A model generated the notes under the pieces. It was given only the letters and a program-made list of their open reading frames with translations, was not told the origin of the DNA and searched no databases. A stretch of DNA of 64,000 nt from Nereocystis luetkeana (taxonomy: Eukaryota; Sar; Phaeophyceae; Laminariales; Laminariaceae): the NCBI GenBank assembly GCA_031213475.1, contig JARUPZ010000025.1:8380656-8444655 (forward strand). Reading direction: 5' to 3'. Shown here piece after piece: positions 46,057 to 58,500 of this stretch. Each line of letters begins with the position of its first letter. Position 1 is the stretch's first letter. The position numbers and the translations under genes were made by a program.

Positions 46057-46290
46057 TTGGCCAGCCCTGTGAGAGGAGCTCGTCAGAACGGTCATGCTCC
46101 ATCTCGTGCCTTCGGGTGGGCGCAAAAAGCGATATACGCTGGCTCTATTGTGATTTCTCTAGATGCTGGCTACCGCGGCGATGCCGAGGACTTCCAGCCT
46201 GAGCGACAGCTCATTCGAAGGCTGCTGTACAGTCCCACAGGACTGTCAACTTTTTTTCTTGGAGTTGTACACAATTGGTTTGCTTTCTAA
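46057..46290 (+). other. Unrecognised ORF region next to an inverted-repeat element
   Basis: An ATG frame starting at 45970 runs to 46290 (middle part NPLASPVRGARQNGHAPSRA, end LSTFFLGVVHNWFAF). It has mixed codons but no recognised domain. It follows directly after the inverted-repeat element at 45262-45760 and might be part of a degenerate mobile element. Confidence 0.2.
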
Positions 46291-46538
46291 AAAAAACCGT
46301 CCGTTCCCATTTTTTGTTTCGTTCCCATTTTTCCGTTTTGTCTGTTCTCACCCGAAAACTGACTTCAGCAAAAATCAAATTGCATCGCGGCGAATATAAC
46401 CCCATGGCCCGAGAGTCTAGAAAACGTTTTGTTTCGAAATCAAGATTGGCATTCCGACGATTTGGGCTCAAGGAACCCCGTCTTTCAGAAACAAAATAGC
46501 GGAAATGTGCTACCTATACCGTAGAACGGGTCATTGTG

Positions 46539-46553
46539 CGGGGGGGGGGGGGG
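46539..46553. repeat. Poly-G run
   Basis: About 14-15 consecutive G. Confidence 0.8.
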
Positions 46554-46654
46554 GTCCTGGCCACCTATTGTGATGTCGGAGGAGTATTATACAGAAGGTA
46601 GCTAATAGACTTTGTACATAACAGGTTTCCTCCTCTGTTTCCGTGGTTTTCTTA

Positions 46655-46757
46655 TTTCAGGAATGTTTTGAGTGATCAACGCTGAAGCTCATGCTGCTTC
46701 AACGTTGATCACTCAAATGCTGCTTCAACGTTTGATCACTCAAAACGTTCCTGAAAG
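46655..46757. mobile_element. Short inverted-repeat element
   Basis: tttcaggaatgttttgagtg then atcaacg is complementary to cgtttgatcactcaaaacgt then tcctgaaa; a third partial arm lies between. A related end is at 47761-47790 (gggaaagttatgagtgatca). Confidence 0.75.
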
Positions 46758-46784
46758 AAGAAATCCCCGAGAACGATTATTGTT

Positions 46785-46811
46785 CGGTTTATATTGGAAT
46801 GGCATCTACGC

Positions 46812-46848
<37 letters not shown>

Positions 46849-46875
46849 GTTGTCGGAAGGCAAGCATAATAATAA
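46785..46875. repeat. Dispersed repeat with TA microsatellite
   Basis: ttggaatggcatctacgcta ... gtcggaaggcaagcataata is the reverse of 44285-44345 (gcttgccttccgacaatgta). Here about 12 TA units were inserted or expanded between the halves. Confidence 0.7.
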
Positions 46876-47004
46876 TTATTGTATAATGTCTACCCGTGGG
46901 AACGCCGACGCGGACATCTCCGAGGAGGCGACGTGATCAAACGCCCACCACAACCAGCGTGAGCCGATATAGTACCCTCTTGAGGTTCAACCACTGTAGT
47001 AGCA

Positions 47005-47086
47005 GGGGGCAAGAGCAGAAGCAAGAAGGGCGACCATATTGAATGGGATGAGAAAACAAACAAACAAACAAACAAACAAACAAAAG
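47005..47086 (+). mobile_element. SINE tail fragment
   Basis: ttgaatgggatgagaaaaca then (AACA)n: the usual SINE 3' end with a tail of acaa units. Confidence 0.55.
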
Positions 47087-47186
47087 AATTTCTGCCCACA
47101 GGTCGGTCAACATCTCCGCGCAGCCGACGAGATCCAACAAACACCACTCACTGTTGTAACGTGAGCCGTCACCTAACACATACTCG

Positions 47187-47297
47187 TATTGCGGGGGGTC
47201 ATAGCACATAGGACCAACGGTACACCCACAAATCAAAGATGTTTTCCTTCCGGTACTATCAAATATTTGGTCCTATTTTCTACGGACCCCCGCAATG
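47187..47297. mobile_element. Family A MITE, diverged
   Basis: tattgcggggggtcatagca and ttctacggacccccgcaatg. Confidence 0.7.
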
Positions 47298-48305
47298 TTA
47301 TTAGTTGTTTCGGGGTCAGACAGGCTACCACGTGGGGCCGTCTCCAACATCTCCCTGGTAGGCCAGAAGGGAGTACAAAACGGAGGGTTGTGTGTCTCGT
47401 TGGATTTAGTGCAGATAGTAAGTTCCTCTCGAGATCGCGATACCCTGCGCAAATTGTTGTTCCTCCCTGCTCTTTGGCCTAGCGCATCGTGCATCGGAGC
47501 TGTTAGTCCAAAGGGTTTATTTTGGCGAAACAAAATTCGGTTCTTCTCCGGTGAAACATGCTCGTCGCAAAATTTGAAAACATCGGGCTGTGATCACGAT
47601 CGAGACCATGGACTGGTAGATCCTCTAGACCGCTCCGGGCGGCAATATAAAAAACTTTTACTGTATGTAGGCGTTACTGCAATGTAGTACCGAGATAAAT
47701 AGCTGTCTTTCTGAGGCGTTGTACGATATATTCCCTTTTGTGCCCGAGGTTATCTTCTTTCGGGAAAGTTATGAGTGATCAATGTTGAAGATCATGCTGC
47801 ACATTGTCGGATGGCAAGATAAATAATAAAATATATAAGAGGCATCACTTTTGGGGAGAAAAAAACGTTTGTGAGCTACCACCGCGTCCTTGCCGCGGGC
47901 GTCAGTCGAAGGATGGACATACGATAACTTGTTGTGCTCTACGTTTGTTGGGGCATAATGCGTACGTACACGTTCGCACGAGATGCGTGCAGCATCAGTC
48001 AGTCAGCCGTATTCATGTGTTCGCCCCCCTTTGAACTACGCGTTATTTTACCTTGGGGGGGCACAAGTGGCTCAGAAAATAGGGCCAGCCCCTATCGTAG
48101 AACGCCTCTTTCTGGTTATGCCCAGAGTGGTGTTTGTATAAGCAGGCTTTCTTTCTACCACTCGGCGGCCCATCATCTGCTTCGGGTTCAAGCCGTAAAG
48201 ACCGCCGATACATACTCACTGACAGGGATCGAGCAGAGACGAACCCTTAATTGAAGCTGAAACCGGCGCCGCTCTGCACAAGAGCTTTACCCTATGATAG
48301 AGGCC

Positions 48306-48379
48306 TTCTGGACGGCAAAGTAAGGATCGTTGGGGTGATACAAATGAACACAAAACGATCCTTACATTGTCGTCCAGAA
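48306..48379. mobile_element. Short hairpin element
   Basis: tctggacggcaaagtaagga then tcgtt complements aacgatccttacattgtcgt then ccaga; 25-bp arms with 24 bp between. Confidence 0.75.
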
Positions 48380-48496
48380 TAATACTTGTCCACGCTCAAA
48401 AAATATCGTCGATTCAAGGTTTCAGCCTTCTCAGAATAGGCATTTCTTGTTGGCGGGCTCGCATTGTTCACTCCGCCCCCCCCCTCCCCCACATCC

Positions 48497-48640
48497 CACC
48501 GCTTCACGGTGCCTGGTGAAAGCAATGCCTGCCTGGTCGGAGAAAACCCGACGCGCTACGACCCGGCATTGTCGGGATGCGAGGGTCTAAAAGGGTCATA
48601 CGACTACGGCCATGCATGGTATGGGTACACCCCCGCCCCC
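48497..48640 (+). repeat. Family C element, partial
   Basis: gcctgcctggtcggagaaaa, cccggcattgtcgggatgcg, catacgactacggccatgca. Confidence 0.8.
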
Positions 48641-48899
48641 TACCGCACTGTAGAGGCACTACTCTCTCTCTGCCGCACCGCACTGTAGGGGTATGGCACG
48701 AGCACGCACACCCCAACCGCACTGTAAAGGCAATGATCTCTCCCTTTTCGTATTGTAGGTGCATGTCAATGAGTGCACACCCCTCCCGCCAACAGTTTCG
48801 CGCATTGAAGTAACATGACCGTTCCGCCCATTGATTGCATCCACGCTCGTGTGTACGAGTATGCACGCCGTCGTTTTTATGATGTACAGATGCTATGTC

Positions 48900-49185
48900 G
48901 TATGAGACCATGGGTTTGGTCCCTTGACCAACCGCCCCCAATATATACACTAAAACCGGTACAATGAGGCCGGAAAAAGGCCTTGACGCCTCCCAAAAAG
49001 ACCGGTCTCCTAGACCGCGGTTTGATTCCTTGACTGACCACTTCCCCACTCTCAAACTAGCTTAGAAATGACAGAGGAGACCATGATGGGTACAAAAAGA
49101 CCGTTCTCCTAGACCGCGGTTTGACCCCTTGGCTGACCCCCTCCCCACACTAAAACTAGTATAGAAAGTACAAAGGAGACCTTGG
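48900..49185 (+). repeat. Diverged tandem repeat of about 100 bp
   Basis: agacc...ggtttg..tcccttgactgac, cccc.cactctaaaacta and caaaggagacc recur three times. Confidence 0.7.
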
Positions 49186-49541
49186 CACGAAAAGAAACAA
49201 ACCCTCTCATTTATTCCCCTCTGTCCGGGGATATAATCCCCGTTTCTTCATCACCTCAGCGACCAAATGGTGCTTATATTCCCGTTTATAGGGGCAGCGT
49301 AGGGCTTTACCCTCTTTCGGTACGACATCCAAAAACTATGAAACGACAATATCGCAGTGTGCGACGACGGCACTCCTCGGGGTGGCTCAGCTTCGGCCGT
49401 ATTTTCTCGGCCGCTTTCGTTTTTTGTTTTCGTATTTTTTATTTTTTATTTTCGGGGCCGCGTCATCTTGTGGTGTGGAGGGTTGACCGCCCCTGAAATT
49501 GATCAAGCTGGACATCTTATCAAGTGTCGGGGGTTCCTTCC

Positions 49542-52500
49542 TCAGTCGCACGCTATCTTGGAGTCGAACGAGCTGAGCGTGATGGCGAAGGCCTGGAACG
49601 GAGAAATCGGAAACTGCACGGCAAGAGGCAGAGAGCGGAACCCAGGGGAGGAAGGGAGGGGGGTACTCATGTCATGCCACTACAGTGCGGTAGGGGAGAG
49701 AGTAATGGCGTGGTAGGGGAGAAATTCATGCTTATACGGTGCAGTTTGGGGGGGGGGGGGCGGGGGGTGTGCTCGTGTCAGGCATGAACGCACAGTAGTT
49801 GCATGCCCATAGACCCTCGCATCCCTACAATGCCGGAACGGAGCACGTGGCGTTTTCACCGGCCAGGCAGACATTGATTGCTTGCACCAAGCGCGAAGCG
49901 CCGTGAGGTGTTGGGCGAGTTACATGAAGGGTGAGCTGCACCCCAGTAAGAACCGCTTGCGAGGCGGACTTTCTTGGATATGGATGACAGCGTCGACAGA
50001 ACTGATGGGGATGGGCGGGAGGGTACTCACTTGTTGCTTGCCGTAGTAATTTGAGCATTGACTACGTATCCCTTTCGAGATGGGCCACTGCTGTTCCTTC
50101 TCCTACAGCAGTAGAAAAGACACCTCCAACATTTGGGCGCTCGTTTACACGTTTTCCGTGTACTTTATACCTGGTATATACTTTGTGCTTATCTTACCTC
50201 CTGCCTGCTTTGCCGTCGGTGACCGCCATCTATCTCCTAGGATAGCGATCGAGATATTGCTAACGGATAGGGATGGACACGTCGAACATATTATCGATCC
50301 CGACTTCGTCGTGGTCTAGATACTTCAGAACAGATAGATAGCCTACTGATCTGCATGATCTGGGGCGTGTTGGCGGGCCGGAACCGTGTATTCTACATGA
50401 TCTATTAATAGCAATAACCCACGTTTCCTGTCTAGGATAAGAACTACAGTATGTAGCATACAGAACCTGCACAGTATCTCATAACGGTAGGTGATGAGTT
50501 GTAGATGATATTTATATCTGCAGATGATTTATCTGTAGATGGTATATCTGTAGATTATCTACCTGTACATGATATATCTGTGGATCATCTACCTGTAGAT
50601 GATCTAGTTGTATATGGTATATCTGTAGATGATCTAGCTGTAGATGGTATATCTGTAGATGGTATGTCTGTAGATTATCCATCTGTAGACGCTCTATCTG
50701 TGCGTAGATGATTCATGTGTCCGACACGTGAAAGGTTGATCACCCCAAAGTGTCACCCGTGACGGCTGTGCTGATTGCCAGCATACCGCCGACAGAAGCA
50801 GCGCAGAAGCGAAACAGACCCCCCCCCCCCCCGCCCAAGCGGCGTTGTCAGACGACCAAGAAAAAAAAAGGTCGGGTTGAGATTTTCACGAAATGACTTG
50901 CTTGGTGCCTATTGATGACGCCAAACACGCCTGCCGAGGAGGTGTTGCCCACCTGAAAGTCCATGGTGAACTCGTCTTTCGCCACCCTTCCGAATTGCAG
51001 GATTATTCGGTCGAAGTCTTCGGTGGACACCAGCTGAAAGTTCTTGACGCTAGCCATCGTGACCCTGCCGTAGAAGTTGAGAACGTAAGCTCCCACCTGC
51101 GCTCCCCAGAGAAAAATCACGATGGTCGTTGCGCGATCGAACGGAAAAATAGAGATACACAGCGGTACGCACGCGACAGCACGTAAGGAATCGAGAACTA
51201 TTGATAGGGAGTACAGCAGCGTAGGTAAGGCGATACCCGAAGCGAGTCGTCGAGGGAAGAGGGGGCTGGAGTCTTCTCGCGATAAAAATATCAGGGCTTT
51301 ACTCGCGGGGAAACTCCCGCGGATGGCGGGAATCGCGTTGAATCAACCATAACAGCGCTTATAATGAAGAATACACAATAATAATGGTAAAAAGCCCCAT
51401 AAGAAATACAAAACCGCGGCAAATCGAATGCCAGCGTGTTTGTTTTTGCTGTTGTCACGAAGTAGGAACGGCGGTGTGACCACGAGAATACTACCACGAT
51501 AAATTGTTTTTCGAATTCCCGCGGTAAAGTTCTCGTGGCCGTACCGCGGTGAAAAAACACACACACACACGCACACACCGTCTTCCGATTCGCCGTTGTT
51601 TGGTGTTTTCTTATGGTGTTTCGGCCATCGGTTTTTTTCCTGGTCGGTAACTCTGTTATCGTTCATTCGCCGCGATTCCCGCCGTCCTCGGGAAATGGCC
51701 CGGACAAGGCACGGACAGTCGTGGGGGGGGGGAGAAGGTGAGCCCACTCTGTGACCCCGGTTCTGAGCTAACAGAGGCTAGGAGGGAGAGATAACAGAAT
51801 GGCGAGGATGATAAAAATGGGAAGAAAAGGGGGGGGGGGGGGGGGGGGGACGCGACAGACAGCACTGAAGACTGCGGCACTTGAAAACTTGAGCCTCGAG
51901 CTCTTGGACGGAGAGGAGAACGATGCCATTTTTACACCGAAGGTAGAGTCGGAGCACAGCCCGCCTCGCATAAGCATGAGCGTAAGCGTAGGCGTAAGCA
52001 TAAACATACGCACAAGCACAAGCATAAGCATAGGCCTAAGCATAAGCATAGGCCTAAGCATAAGCATATATATGCATAAGCATAAGCATGAGCAAAAGCA
52101 TAGGCATAGGCATAGGCATAGGCATAAGCATAGGCACAAGAGCAAGAGTAATCGGATTCTGGATTCTGGATTCTGGATTCCGTTTCGTACGTGGATGGTA
52201 CGGTTGGAAGAAGCGCTCCACACTGCTGTTACATGGCGAGTGGGATAATAAGAGGAAAAATGGTAAGCCAAGCCTGACCCGAAATATAGGATTCTTACGG
52301 CGAGTGTTGCAGCTGTATATAGGCTCGAAGTTTGCGCGAAACAATCCCACGCTATGGATAGGTCATCTACAGATAAATCGCCTACAGGTAAATGGTATAT
52401 AGATAGTCTACAGATACATCATCTACAGATATATCATATACAGATAGATCATCTGCAGATAGATCGTCTACAGACAGATCACCTGCAGATATATCATATG

Positions 52501-55500
52501 CAGATAGATCGTCTACATATAGATATTCTACAGATAGATCATCTACAGATATATCATCTAGATCCTAGCCTGCCGTTATGGAATGCTGTTCAGTATCTGC
52601 ATACCGTAAATATCCAACCCAGGAAACATTCCTAGAACATGCGGACTAAACGGCTCCCACCCGACGCCATGAGCTAGATCATACAGATCATACAGATCAG
52701 AAATGTGTATGCCCCTGACATGTGTTTTTAGGGTATCAGAAACATTTGGTGTCACCCGGTAGGATGCTAACCCTTTTAGAACCGCAGTCCCGTTTTGGGG
52801 ACAAACCACTCAAATTTCAAGTACTTCGTCCCCAAAACGGGACTGCGCTTCTAAAGGGGTTAAGCGTCCTTCATCTCAGTCAAGATCGAGTATTCTACAG
52901 TGGCTAGTGATATGATACCGCTTTGAATGAGGTTGAAAGCCCGGTAGTTACCTGGGTCCAGGCACTGGGATCGTCTTTGTAGTACTTGGGAGGAGGCGTA
53001 TTTTAGGTAGTAAACCTTCGGGAGACGCACGAGCTTGGTCTCAGTCTCCACCGTTCACGAAAGGAATAGAGCTGCTCTTCTTCGATCTCTAAGCAACCAA
53101 CACACGTGAGTACCAATGAGTACCGACTTAATAGGCAGACCTGTCCTGGGATACAAGGAGTCTCGCCTGCTGATCTTAACAGCACCTCGACTTACGAGAG
53201 GTATGGCACAGGCCGAAAATGCCCCTCTCGTCAACCACCGTCCTCTCCCATGCACAGTGGGAAACACCTAGCTTAGGGTATAGTGTAGGGGGATCCTGGT
53301 GGTTTTGGCCTCTCTTACCCGTACCATTTTCTCAGCGTACCCTCCCATAACTCGGGGTATCCACTCCATTAAGGGGAACCATAGTTAATAGGACCTACGG
53401 TACAGACAAAAATCTACCAGGGTATATAAATCGCTATTTTTACCAACAATATTTGGTCCTGTTCACTATGGTCCCCCGAAATAGGTGTAACTGCCAAAAT
53501 CTGCGGAAACCGATTCGGGAACCGTCATGTTTCCGTTTTCATTAGTCGACCCAACACCCCCCACATACCACAGCACGCGTCCCACTAACTATCGCAGCAA
53601 ACCAAGGGCCGTTTTTGTCAAAAGATTTTTTATTTTATTTTATAATATTTGTGAAATTCGACTGTTGTTCCTGAAATTTCGCCCCCTCTGTCACAAAGTT
53701 ACATTTTTGGAAACATTCCATGAATGTAGGAAATTTCGCTCTCCGACAATGGTGCGGCCCTAATACCTGGCCATTCCAGCGTGTGGAGGGAGCCGCCCGG
53801 GGGCGAATTTTCACGCTATACGGCTTCATTCGATAAATCCAAAACCGACGTATCCCACGATAAATCTCTTTTTTTTTTCTTGAGTACGAGGGAGGAAACC
53901 TCAATAAGTCGGAGAGTTGGCACCTCCAAGAAAACGATTGCCAACTATCACGGTGGACCGGATTAAACGGGACCAAATGTTGTTATTACGGGGGACCATA
54001 GTTAACAGGACGTATGGTACACATAAAAACCTATATGTTTAACATTTTTTACTAACAATATTTGGTCCTGTTAACTATGGCCCACCGTAATAGCAAAAGT
54101 AGGTAAATATGCAGTTTTTTCTGTGTACCGCAGGCCTTGTTCAGTGTGTTCCCCCCGCAACACTGTAGTTTGTGACTTAAGTCGCGCCGGCATACAGCTC
54201 AATCTACTGTGGGCTACGATCTATTGATAGATATGGATGCTGCTGCGCGTGGTCCTACCTGGTCATTCCAGCGGGGGGGCTTGTTGACCATGTAGAGAGA
54301 GCCGTCGTAGTCTCTGTTCTTAACCCTCTCTATGGCCTTAGACCCGCCTCCGCCGGTCTGGCTACCCCTGCCTCCGTCGAGTTCGCTCCACTTGGACACC
54401 ACGCTGTCGTCGCTCACAGAGGGAATAGCGACCTGCAAAAACACACACACACATCGAAATCAAAATCGAGATCCGAATCAAGAGAGAAGCAGCGGTCGAA
54501 AATCAGGCTCCGATCTCCGAATCATAAAACGACCGAGACTAGCCAAGCAGGGCCTGCACGAGAATTTGGCGGGACCAAAAAGAAACGGTCTCCCATGCTC
54601 CCCCGCTACCCCTCTAGGCCTGGCCTGCTGCATGAATATTACCCCCCATTTCGTGTTGATACTATTAAATAGGACCTACCGTATACACAAAAACCTATAT
54701 ATTTCGCTGTTTTTACTTACAATATTTGGTCCTATTTACTATGGTCCCCCGTAAGACCTATGTCAATGGAAACGCGAAGTTGAAAAGTTTTTTTCCAAAT
54801 ATATGGCTTTGAAAAAACAGCCGAAAAAATTCTCGTACCGCCGCAATGGGGAAAAAAGAGAAAAATGTTTGATTTTTTCTTTTTTTCCCCCCAACGGCTG
54901 CAGGCGGCGCAATTTGTGTTTTTCTGGTCGCAAATTGTCAACACGGTGATCGAAACCAGCTCGTGCGACGATCGACCCTCGATCTCGACATAGACTCAGC
55001 CCACGGCCAACCCACTCGGTATCTGGCAAGCCCAACGAGTATAGATGACGGCCTCGAAGATATCAGGCGGATCCATGGTCTAGGGGGCGAGAGCTTGCCG
55101 GCGGCGTCGTACGGTATCCTCCCAAACCTGAAAAAAAGACTATTTTTTGACATTCGAGACGGATGGAGAAGTTTTGTCTTCTGTTTTGTGCAAACCAGCG
55201 GCCAAATGTTTTTCTATCACACGCCTGGTCAGCTCCCGCCACATGACACCGGCCATGGTGTGAAGACGATGACCCTAGGGTGGGTCGGAGCCCCTAACGA
55301 GCGCACTCCGTTCAGAATTCGTGACGCAATCGTTGGTTTTGTTGATCGATGTCTGTCGAGGACTCGGAATCTCGCCGCTTCGAACCAAAGATCGGCCTGA
55401 GTTTTTCTCAAGCCGATGTTGACCCAACATCGGCCCCAGATTTGCTTTTTTCGGGCTTTTCCAAAAGTTAGGAACTTTTTTTTTTTTTTAGGTGGCCCAT

Positions 55501-58500
55501 AGGAAGCGTGTTCTGAAAACTTTCGGCGGGTATCTTTGAAATTCAAACTTTTTCTTGCAACTTCGCTGTACCATTGGCATAGGTCTAACAGAGTCCAAAA
55601 CCAAGATTACAGCAGTATATTTGCGGCAGAGGCCATGTTTGGATCGAAGGGGCTGGTTCTTTCTAGCCTCTGCATCTTTCCTGGATCGCGCCCCATTCGG
55701 TCGATCGAATGAAACGGTAATGGGCCGGGCTCGGCCGCGGCCCATCGTTTTAAAAGGTGATGGGCCGGTCCGGCCCGGCCCGGCCCAGCCTCGGGGCGGC
55801 CTATCAGCGCCGGCCCGCGACGAACCCTGGATGTCGTTATACAGCATACCTAAACGCCATGAAAATATAGGGTGTGGGTGTATTTATTGTATGGCCCTCG
55901 AAAACTCTTCACAAACAAAATGGTATGCGATGTGTAGTGTACAAATGCTTCGTACGGGTTTTTCAGTATCACCATATTAAAACGTCACATAACTAACTAA
56001 GTATGTATGTATGGTTTTGGTATTTATTTAGTATGTTACACTAAACAGCATACAAAACCGAGTTTTTTTTTTTTTCTTTCTTTCTTTCTCATCCCATTCA
56101 TTATCTTCGCACATCTTCTTCTTCTCTCTCCTTCCGACTCGTAACTCAGATCCGGGGTCACATTAACAGGCTCTTCTCCCCCCCCTTCCCGCTACGGTAC
56201 GTGCCTTCCTTTTTATCGCGAGAAGATTTCAACCTTTTTCTTCCCTCGTCGACTCGCATCGAATTGTGCCTACCCACGCACGCTGCAAGGCGCTCTCAAC
56301 AATCGGTTAGCCGGTACTGGTTCTCGCCTGCATCTTTCGGGGGCCCCTCGATCCGAGCACGTTCGAAGCGTACATGACGCAGCCCAGCTCCTCCCGCATC
56401 GGCTGCTCCCCCGAAGCCCCCCCGGCCCACCCCCCGCCCGACGCGCCGCTGCCTCCCAAGGTCTTCGGGATCCCGAAAGTTCCGGTGTGTTCCCGCGGGT
56501 TGTAACCGGTATCGAATACCTTGTTTGGGGGGGGGTCGAAGGGATGAAAAAAAAAACACGTTTTGGGTTTTAAGGGAAGAGATTAACCCCTTTCGTACCG
56601 CAGTCCCGATTTGGGGACAAACCGGTCTGATTCCAAGTGAATTGTCCCCCAAAACGGAACTGGGGTTTTAGTACCGCAGTCCCGATTTGGGGGCAAACCA
56701 GTCTGATTCCAAGTGAATTGTCCCCCAAAACGGGACTGGGGTTTTACTACCGCAGTCCCGATTTGGGGACAAACCAGTCTGATTCCAAGTGAATTGTCCC
56801 CCAAAACGGGACTGGGGTTTTACTACCGCAGTCCCGATTTGGGGACAAACCAGTCTGATTCCAAGTGAATTGTCCCCCAAAACGGGACTGGGGTTTTACT
56901 ACCGCAGTCCCGATTTGGGGACAAACCAGTCTGATTCCAAGTGAATTGTCCCCCAAAACGGGACTTTGGTCCTAAAAAGGGGTTAAGGTTAGCCCATCCA
57001 TGGGGGCAGCCAGATCATGCCAGCGTAGAAAATGCGTGCGAGGAGCTATAAATACATATTTCGAAGCCTGTGAGATCCCAAAAGTTTCGGTATGTTCCCG
57101 CGGATTGTAACAGTCGTCAAAACACATTTTTTTTTGGGGGGGGGTCGAATGATGAAAACAAAAGTTGGTTTTGCAACGTCCGGCTTTGTTTTGTGCACGT
57201 CAGGTATCGTTGAGCACAGCTGTTCTCGTTTTGAAGTCAGGTTTTTTGTTTTTTCCTTTCGCGTTTTGTGATCGTACGGCAGAAGGACGAGGTTAGCCGG
57301 TGGCTCCAAATCAGGTTAGAAATGTGTGCGAGCAGCTACATACTCCGTGTAACACAGGCGCCGGTCTGTTCCCGCGTGTCGTCACCGCGATCGAGAAATG
57401 AAAAAACGGTTTGTGTTTCGCACGTCGGTTGTTTTTTTAATATGACTTTTCCTTTTTCTTTTTCTTTTTCTTTTTCTTTATTTAGGTTTGTTCTTTTTTT
57501 TCACTTCTTCATTCTGAGTTTTTCCTTTCATTCTTCGTTTTTCACATCGGTTTTTGCTTTCGTTGAGGCTTTTGTTTTTGCGCGGCAGAAGGTTAAGGCT
57601 AGCCGGTAGCTCCAAATCATTGCTTTCGTTGAGGCTTTTGTTTTTGCGCGGCAGAAGGTTAAGGCTATAGCCGGTAGCTCCAAATCAGCGTGCGTAGAAC
57701 ATTTGAATGCCAAGAGCTATACATACAGGAAGTCGTGGGGATCCCAAAAGTGTCGGTATGTTTCCGTAAGTTGTGATCGTTATCGAGCACCTTGTTGTGG
57801 GATCGAAAGATGAAAAAAAAAATCAGGGTGTTATTTTCGCACCCGCTCTTGTTTTTCACATTACTTTAGGCGTTTTCCGCCTGAGTTTCTTTTTTTCTTC
57901 AGGTTTTCGTTTTGCACTCAAATAGTAGTTGCTATTTTTTCACTTCAGTTTTTTTTTTCGCACGTCCGACTTGTTTTTCAGGCCAGGTTTCTGCTTGAAC
58001 AAAATAAGTTTGAACGTGTTACCCTATCCCTAACCCGACACATTTGGGGAAATTATAGGAGTGAAGACGTCATGAGGAGATAGTGTGGACTATCACATCA
58101 GCCGATTTTGTCGAAACTGCGCCAAGTCGTAAAACCATTGCTGGCTGGAAAAATCAGGGCTCTTCACGGGTCAAATCCCGACCCGGGGGTCGGGTCAGGG
58201 ACTTTTTGAATCTGACGGGTCGGGTCGGGTCGGGTCGGGTCAGGTCAGGACGTTTTCAAACTCTCACGGATAGAATCGGATCACCCCTTGACCCAACCCG
58301 ACCCAACCCGACCCGACCCGACCTGACCTGACTTGCGATGTTTGACCCGACCCATGAACAGTCCTCGAAAAACAAAACACACGTATACAAATGAACATTT
58401 CACGAGGAGCTACAGCTAGCTGTAGTGTGGACTACACCGATCATTTCGTCACAGCTGGGGTAAGAAAAATAAAACACTCCACATACCTGGAATTCGGTGC

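Larger units (their letters stand above)
54433..56327 (-). other. Tubby intron with GC donor
   Basis: Starts gcgaga after CAG at 56328 and ends tttttgcag before 54432. Holds a MITE, an unrecognised open stretch on + at 54963-55400, a GGCCC-rich palindrome (55725-55800) and a SINE whose head end lies about 20 bp from the donor. Confidence 0.8.

Noticed and set aside
53635..53976. Extra tubby exon suggested by WNGQV-like reading near 53776
   Set aside because: Only a short match to the NDQ donor region at 54259; phase-exact exons on both sides leave no room for it.
54963..55400. 145-codon + strand frame inside a tubby intron as a nested gene
   Set aside because: Reads like protein in parts, but no family is recognised, the opposite strand is also open and no splice partners were found.
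56583..56956. Overlapping - strand frames reading [13 protein letters not shown]
   Set aside because: Translations of the five-fold MITE array.
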